Source: Thermoplasmatota archaeon
Lineage (GTDB): Archaea; Thermoplasmatota; Penumbrarchaeia; Penumbrarchaeales; Penumbrarchaeaceae
Length of the DNA stretch: 34,276 nt
Reading direction: 5' to 3'
NCBI GenBank assembly: GCA_016928095.1
Contig: JAFGLL010000017.1
Span: 1-34,276 of the forward strand
A model generated the notes under the pieces. That model was not told where the DNA came from. It saw nothing but the letters and a program-made list of their open reading frames with translations, and ran no database searches. Positions 31,501 to 34,276 of the stretch are shown in pieces; the first letter of the stretch is position 1, and each line of letters starts with the position of its first letter. Position numbers and translations under genes: made by a program.

Positions 31501-32904
31501 AAATGTCTCGAATGCAATGTCCTCCGAGCCTCCCACCAGAAGATTGCAGAATTCGTTGTAGGCCACCTTGCTGGATAGGAATCGGACGCCCGATGAACCC
31601 ATAACAACGATACCCACCTCCACTCCGTAGATGTACTGGTCAAGGAACTTGACATCGGTTGAGCATATGACGAATATCTGTCCGTAGGAGCTGGTGAACA
31701 CCCGCCCCTCGAGATCCTCCCCGTTCAGGTACAATATGTGTCTCCCTTCGTAAGTATTGTCGAGATCGACATATTGCGAGGTATAGAGGGGCATATCCCG
31801 TGTCCCCCACCCATCAACAACTGACCCGAAGGTCAGACCTCCATTGTATAAGGAGTTCGATAGGAACTCATTGTAATACGACCCCTCACCGACCCTGATG
31901 GCCGTGGACCTGTCCCCCGAATTCACTTGATCGCCGGTAATGCTGTTCCCTTTGGAACCCAGCAGTATGATGCCTTCATGTTCTTCAGTACAGATATCGC
32001 AGTTCTGGATGGTGTTGTCATGGCTCTCTTCAAGGAGGATACCTGTTGATGGGTAGATAAGGGTGGTATCCTGGATGGTGTTGTGATGGGAGTCCACAAC
32101 GTGAATGCCGTATTCGCTGGAGCCGATGGAATTTTGAGATATGTTCGTGTATGAACAGGAACTGAGGGACATCCCCTCGGTCAACGAAGATCCGATATCA
32201 TTTCTCAATATCTCCAACCGGGCTGAACCGATGATCAAGATGCCTGTACCCGCATTGTCGATATCATTGTCCAGGACCATAACATCGGAGCAGTTGAAGA
32301 CCTGGAAGGAATTCCTGACATCGTTGAAGGTCGAACTCTGAAGCGTTATATTCGGTCCTGAGTTGTTGATCCTGACCCCAAAACCGGACCCTTCCGAGTG
32401 CTTCGCATTATCGATGATCATGTTGCTTGTCCTGTTCAAACTGATGCCGTTCTCGTTGCCGTTCATGGTCATGTTGAAGACGGTCCCGTTGGAGCAATTT
32501 CGCAGGAAAAGGGCTCCCGTCTCCGTATCCAGGACCTGAGGATCAACGTTCGAGGAGTTTGTCAATGTGCAGTTGCTGATCACGAAGTGGACATCGGTGT
32601 TCTCTATCCTGATACAGTTCGATCCGTGTTTGGCATCTATCATGAACTTATCTATTATGTAAGGGTCCGATGCAGAGCCGCTTCCGTTCCAATCCTCGCT
32701 CGAGGCCGTCGAGGCGAACTCCGAGTTGCCATCGATCAAGATCGCGTCATGGTCCGTGAGAGTTGTGAAGAGCGGTGTACCAGGTCCATGAGCATCTGAT
32801 CGAACGTTGGTAAGAGTAACCAAAAGCAAGAGAACTGCCATCGAACACGCTAGGGAACGAAGGACCCTCTTCACCTCCCTGGGTGAAAACAGGTTATTTT
32901 CCAT
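28552..32904 (-). CDS. Membrane protein with beta-helix (NosD-like), Fn3 and Ig-like domains and cytoplasmic C-terminal DnaJ (J) domain
   Basis: The protein has 1450 residues. An N-terminal hydrophobic segment (about 16-36) acts as signal. A right-handed parallel beta-helix with NosD/PbH1-type repeats follows (about 70-760; many N-x-I...S-x-x-N-x-I turns such as GNSLYDLPGEAM). Then come a fibronectin type III domain (about 768-860), Ig-like domains ending DLAGN or DGAGN, a Big_5-like domain (about 1128-1218), a carboxypeptidase-regulatory-like domain (about 1220-1294), a membrane helix (about 1305-1329) with RRRR stop-transfer, an acidic linker and a J domain (1374-1450) with HPD at 1402-1404. 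Beta-helices of this type often bind or cut polysaccharides; no catalytic residues are obvious. Start: ATG 32904 precedes the signal segment; the frame extends to 33063 but that part overlaps repeats and the tRNA flank. Confidence 0.88.
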   Translation of the reverse strand: MENNLFSPREVKRVLRSLACSMAVLLLLVTLTNVRSDAHGPGTPLFTTLTDHDAILIDGNSEFASTASSEDWNGSGSASDPYIIDKFMIDAKHGSNCIRIENTDVHFVISNCTLTNSSNVDPQVLDTETGALFLRNCSNGTVFNMTMNGNENGISLNRTSNMIIDNAKHSEGSGFGVRINNSGPNITLQSSTFNDVRNSFQVFNCSDVMVLDNDIDNAGTGILIIGSARLEILRNDIGSSLTEGMSLSSCSYTNISQNSIGSSEYGIHVVDSHHNTIQDTTLIYPSTGILLEESHDNTIQNCDICTEEHEGIILLGSKGNSITGDQVNSGDRSTAIRVGEGSYYNEFLSNSLYNGGLTFGSVVDGWGTRDMPLYTSQYVDLDNTYEGRHILYLNGEDLEGRVFTSSYGQIFVICSTDVKFLDQYIYGVEVGIVVMGSSGVRFLSSKVAYNEFCNLLVGGSEDIAFETFSTWRAPMGIILQHSANITFDDCLFKDSELGFCGSNVSKVIISGSKMMNNSLNSILMSDSSMVDVSRCTFNGPGNGIEFLGMHNSSISDCYLELVDRGMNLLASRDLKISGNSLYDLPGEAMSLHECDDLCIEGNKVESTGQGIVCISSCGSIFANNTISRTDIGMDLVASHGSLLINNTIRNNNFGLCLHESRSSEVKLNLFYQNSNHAIRATGDSSGYYINNAFILNRGTNTDYFTFRLQVYDDSISGRWYDIKEHGNYYSDKNRPDDDGDGIVDSYYKIEGGDLKDSRPLAYSPITLISSPRNITASMGNGSIRLAWGSPEYVMDQDILGYRIYRGNDTRHIFFYQTTNGSTLEFDDGNVDPGKRYHYLVRAYNDLGPGEPSDIVSGRSDDTGPVLNILHPLNDEWLNTGNVQFSWEGTDDGSGVVGYYFSLDNGPFLPVELETGYLLIGLPPGPHLARVAAVNGAGMTAESSVSFHIDVSPPEVQLKHYDPVFTNQDSFVVSWSAVDTVGEIAHSRYRLNEGEWSGPIYEDHVSLKLVGERITFNLEVVDLAGNARVMGLTIIHDTEAPVLTSIQPQNSSVVHTNDHDIQLEWVCVDGLSGVSSYRVMHNGQYYSLPGTATLFTLKLEQGTSNIELDATDGAGNIRTVKWTVSVDWTAPEVIDRWPTGNEIPLDTEIYAVFSEEMLAGTVEFTVEGVSGNLSWEGNRLTLNKNGLLIHGSTYKVSVDGYDLAGNRLKRSEWQFSTIPWGTVTGVVQGDDGRPMKNAVVTLDDDWMVVTDDAGLFKIDVAPGGHIIKVERSGYRSNSIEFSVGSGELLDLGTIRLSREDTWDRSAIMVLVSLSLVLVLVLLVFLLVLVIRRRRSSEVEFFIEDGGPQGETPAYIEMEEDDGSDFEIYDYSGSPDYYSVLGVERAASSAEIKKVYRSLAYLYHPDKLQASGVDMSAEEIHAMMRELNEAKDTLLDPVRRQAYDISLLDREL

Positions 32905-32978
32905 ATTATAATTTTTGGTGCATATGTGCCGGAGACATGATCGTGGGAAAATTGTCCATTGTGATGAATAAGACCATG

Positions 32979-33017
32979 GTTCACTGCGTTCACTCTGCAG
33001 ATTATGGGCCCATAGGG
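32979..33017 (+). repeat. Direct repeat copy A (contains a copy of the tRNA 5' end)
   Basis: This 39-base unit starts GTTCACTGCGTTCACTCTG and ends ATGGGCCCATAGGG. It matches copy B with two mismatches and carries the first 12 bases of the tRNA-Arg (GGGCCCATAGGG) with no tRNA body after it. It lies just upstream of the large J-domain gene. Confidence 0.8.
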
Positions 33018-33028
33018 CATGAAAAGGA

Positions 33029-33036
33029 TTTATAGA
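33029..33036 (+). promoter_or_regulatory. TATA box of tRNA-Arg
   Basis: TTTATAGA (in GGATTTATAGAG) is centred about 31 bases before the mature tRNA 5' end, giving a short 5' leader. It lies between the two repeat copies; copy A has no equivalent box at the same distance. Confidence 0.5.
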
Positions 33037-33075
33037 GTTCACTGCGTTCACTCTACAGATCATGGGCCCATAGGG
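33037..33075 (+). repeat. Direct repeat copy B (overlaps the tRNA 5' end)
   Basis: This is the second 39-base copy, offset by 58 bases from copy A, ending at the twelfth base of the tRNA. Within each copy the block GTTCACT itself occurs twice, nine bases apart. The segment ATGGGCCCAT is a perfect 10-base palindrome. Confidence 0.8.
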
Positions 33076-33137
33076 TAGCCTGGATATCCTGCTGGCCTTC
33101 GGAGCCGGTGACGAGGGTTCGAATCCCCCTGGGTCCG
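33064..33137 (+). tRNA. tRNA-Arg (anticodon TCG)
   Basis: This 74-base cloverleaf was folded by hand. Acceptor GGGCCCA pairs with TGGGTCC (one G-T), with discriminator G at 33137. The D arm is GGGT/TCCT with loop AGCCTGGATA. The anticodon stem is CTGGC/GCCGG with loop CTTCGGA, giving anticodon TCG at 33099-33101 (reads CGA). The variable loop is four bases, and the T arm is GAGGG/CCCCC with loop TTCGAAT, including one A-C mismatch. No CCA is encoded and no intron is seen. The mismatch and short variable loop are slightly unusual, so the exact fold should be confirmed, but the identity is well supported. Confidence 0.88.
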
Positions 33138-33138
33138 C

Positions 33139-33149
33139 TTTATCTTTTT
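33139..33149 (+). terminator. T-rich terminator after tRNA-Arg
   Basis: TTTATCTTTTT starts one base after the tRNA discriminator and its following C, as is usual for archaeal tRNA genes. Confidence 0.5.
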
Positions 33150-33256
33150 GATCGATCTTTATGAACTAATTGAGATTTCTTCTTCCCCTTTTCCGTTATA
33201 ACTACTAAAAAATCCATTTTCCTTCCAGGTATCGTCCATACTGTCCGATCCACCGG

Positions 33257-33277
33257 TATAGTTAGGGAAAACCCTAA
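33257..33277 (+). promoter_or_regulatory. TATA-like box overlapping/adjacent to inverted repeat, candidate operator of the peroxiredoxin operon
   Basis: TATAG (33257-33261) is followed at once by the perfect inverted repeat TTAGGG-AAAA-CCCTAA (33262-33277). The repeat would lie between the TATA box and the predicted transcription start (about 33284), the place where an archaeal repressor blocks polymerase loading. A regulator binding here could control the peroxiredoxin and ferritin-like genes in response to oxidants or metal. Confidence 0.45.
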
Positions 33278-33320
33278 TATGTTAATAATCCATTCCGGAA
33301 GCTACCCCGAGGTGGAAAAA

Positions 33321-34004
33321 ATGAGTGATGAAAAGGAACAATACAGAATGCCATTGATCGGAGATACGGCACCTTCTTTCAAAGCAAAGACCACGATGGG
33401 AGAGATCAACTTCCCTGACGATTACAAGGGAAAATGGGTGATACTCTTCAGCCACCCTGCTGACTTCACGCCGGTGTGCACCACCGAGTTCATGACGTTT
33501 GCATCCATGCACAAGGATTTCCAGGCCCGCAACTGTGAGCTGATCGGTCTGTCCATCGACAGCATCTATGCACACATTGCCTGGTTGAGGACCATCAAGG
33601 AGAAGATCGAATTCAGGGGCATGAAGAACGTCGAGGTTATGTTCCCGGTTATAGAGGACATCAAGATGGACGTCGCCCACAAGTTCGGGATGCTCCAGCC
33701 CAACGCTTCCACTACACAGGCGGTGAGAGCGGTCTTCATAATGGACCCTGAGGCGAAGGTCAGAGCTATCCTTTACTATCCCCTGTCGAACGGAAGGAAC
33801 ATGGACGAGGTCATGAGGCTGCTTATGGCAATGCAGAAATCCGACGCGGAGAAGATCGCCACGCCTGCCAATTGGAGACCGGGAGACGATGTCATCATCC
33901 CCCCGCCCGGTTCCTGCGGTATGGCCAAGGAGAGGGTGGAAAAGGCAGAGCCCAATAAATACTGTCTCGATTGGTTCATATGCTTCAGAAAGGAATCCAA
34001 GTGA
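33321..34004 (+). CDS. Peroxiredoxin, Prx6/archaeal thioredoxin-peroxidase type
   Basis: The 227-residue protein reduces peroxides through Cys53 in the conserved PADFTPVCTTEF context, with the usual catalytic Thr50 and an Arg at 136 (AVRAVFIMD). The long C-terminal extension with PPPGSCGM (C199) and KYCLDWFIC (C215 and C221, six apart) matches archaeal Prx6-clade enzymes such as the Aeropyrum pernix thioredoxin peroxidase, in which a C-terminal Cys resolves the peroxidatic one. Start: ATG 33321 has GAGGTGG six bases upstream; an in-frame ATG at 33279 adds 14 residues and overlaps the likely promoter. It is followed 12 bases later by a ferritin-like gene, an oxidant/iron defence pair. Confidence 0.95.
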   Translation: MSDEKEQYRMPLIGDTAPSFKAKTTMGEINFPDDYKGKWVILFSHPADFTPVCTTEFMTFASMHKDFQARNCELIGLSIDSIYAHIAWLRTIKEKIEFRGMKNVEVMFPVIEDIKMDVAHKFGMLQPNASTTQAVRAVFIMDPEAKVRAILYYPLSNGRNMDEVMRLLMAMQKSDAEKIATPANWRPGDDVIIPPPGSCGMAKERVEKAEPNKYCLDWFICFRKESK

Positions 34005-34016
34005 GAGGTGAAAGCA

Positions 34017-34276
34017 ATGGGAACGAAAGGTCGAGCAATAGTCGGTCTGGATGTTGAAGAGGTCATCAAGGTGCTGAACAAAGCACTCGCGGACGAATGG
34101 CTGGCATACTACCAGTACTGGATAGGTTCGAAGGTACTGGTGGGTCCTATGAAGGGCGAGATAGAGGCCGAACTGATAGAGCACGCAAATGATGAACTGA
34201 GACACGCGGACATGCTGGTCCAGAGGATAACACAACTCGGAGGCACTCCGATCCTCACGCCAGCCGAATGGATGAA
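34017..34276 (+). CDS. Ferritin-like (Dps/bacterioferritin-like) protein, 3' end outside window
   Basis: The first 86 codons are present. A Shine-Dalgarno GAGGTGA lies six bases before the ATG. Helix A has NKALADEWLAYYQYW and helix B has EAELIEHANDELRHADML, placing a Glu and an ExxxxxxH-type set (EHANDELRHAD) as in di-iron ferritin-like and archaeal Dps-like proteins. Such proteins oxidise and store iron, often using peroxide, which fits the upstream peroxiredoxin with which it is probably co-transcribed. Subfamily (DPSL or bacterioferritin) cannot be fixed without the C-terminal half. Confidence 0.85.
   Translation, partial: MGTKGRAIVGLDVEEVIKVLNKALADEWLAYYQYWIGSKVLVGPMKGEIEAELIEHANDELRHADMLVQRITQLGGTPILTPAEWM

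Noticed and set aside
32979-33017. Copy A as a second, truncated tRNA gene
   Set aside because: Only the first 12 bases match the tRNA and no D arm or anticodon arm follows, so it is a repeat and not a tRNA.
32905-33063. N-terminal extension of the large J-domain protein up to base 33063
   Set aside because: The extension would place 53 non-signal-like residues before a clear signal segment and would be encoded by the repeat units and the tRNA flank; ATG 32904 is more credible.
28641-33063. CRISPR-like or tandem DNA repeats in the beta-helix gene
   Set aside because: The periodicity is at protein level (beta-helix coils); the DNA repeats are too diverged and have no spacers.
33282-34235. 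317-codon minus-strand frame opposite the peroxiredoxin and ferritin-like genes
   Set aside because: It is the antisense shadow of two clearly identified genes with good ribosome-binding sites and conserved catalytic residues.

Overview
The window looks like an archaeal chromosome segment, most likely from a heterotrophic member of the Thermoplasmatota. This is inferred from gene style and not proven. Many genes have an AT-rich TATA-like box centred about 22-31 bases before the start codon, which suggests leaderless transcription. Others have GGAG/GGTG-type Shine-Dalgarno sequences. The tRNA has no encoded CCA. Very large, sequon-rich secreted proteins with C-terminal membrane anchors dominate the content. 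No insertion sequence, CRISPR array, rRNA gene or integrase was seen.

Layout. 1-3.2 kb: the 3' end of an alpha-2-macroglobulin-like gene that still carries its thioester motif, a possible small minus-strand gene, then a lemA-TPM domain pair. 3.2-6.3 kb (minus): a seven-repeat surface protein ending in one membrane anchor. 6.4-9.2 kb: a divergent winged-helix/P-loop ATPase/TPR regulator of STAND type. 9.2-10.7 kb: small lipoprotein and membrane genes, possible small ORFs and a palindrome-rich gap. 10.7-17.5 kb: a surface-glycan island with a glycosyltransferase fused to a radical-SAM-like domain lacking the cluster cysteines, a translationally coupled methylthiotransferase-like radical SAM enzyme, a convergent methyltransferase, and a Wzm/Wzt-type ABC exporter. 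17.7-19.6 kb: an MscS channel, a gamma-carbonic-anhydrase-like protein and an acidic helical protein. 19.6-25.0 kb (minus): a 1583-residue membrane-anchored subtilisin-like protease and a DUF4352-like lipoprotein. 25.2-26.4 kb (minus): a Fic AMP-transferase-like protein. 26.7-32.9 kb (minus): two neighbouring paralogous membrane proteins with large extracellular parts and a cytoplasmic C-terminal DnaJ domain. 33.0-34.3 kb: a tRNA-Arg(TCG) with an imperfect duplication of its 5' end, then a peroxiredoxin and ferritin-like gene pair.

Themes. Most of the window serves the cell envelope: adhesion or glycan-binding repeats, proteolysis, protease trapping, glycan synthesis and export, and lipoproteins. 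The least familiar elements are the two extracellular-domain/membrane-helix/J-domain proteins, which would place an Hsp70 co-chaperone domain under the membrane behind an outward-facing sensor or adhesin, and the glycosyltransferase/radical-SAM-like fusion coupled to a methylthiotransferase homologue without an evident TRAM domain.

All assignments come from reading the sequence and family knowledge; no searches were run.
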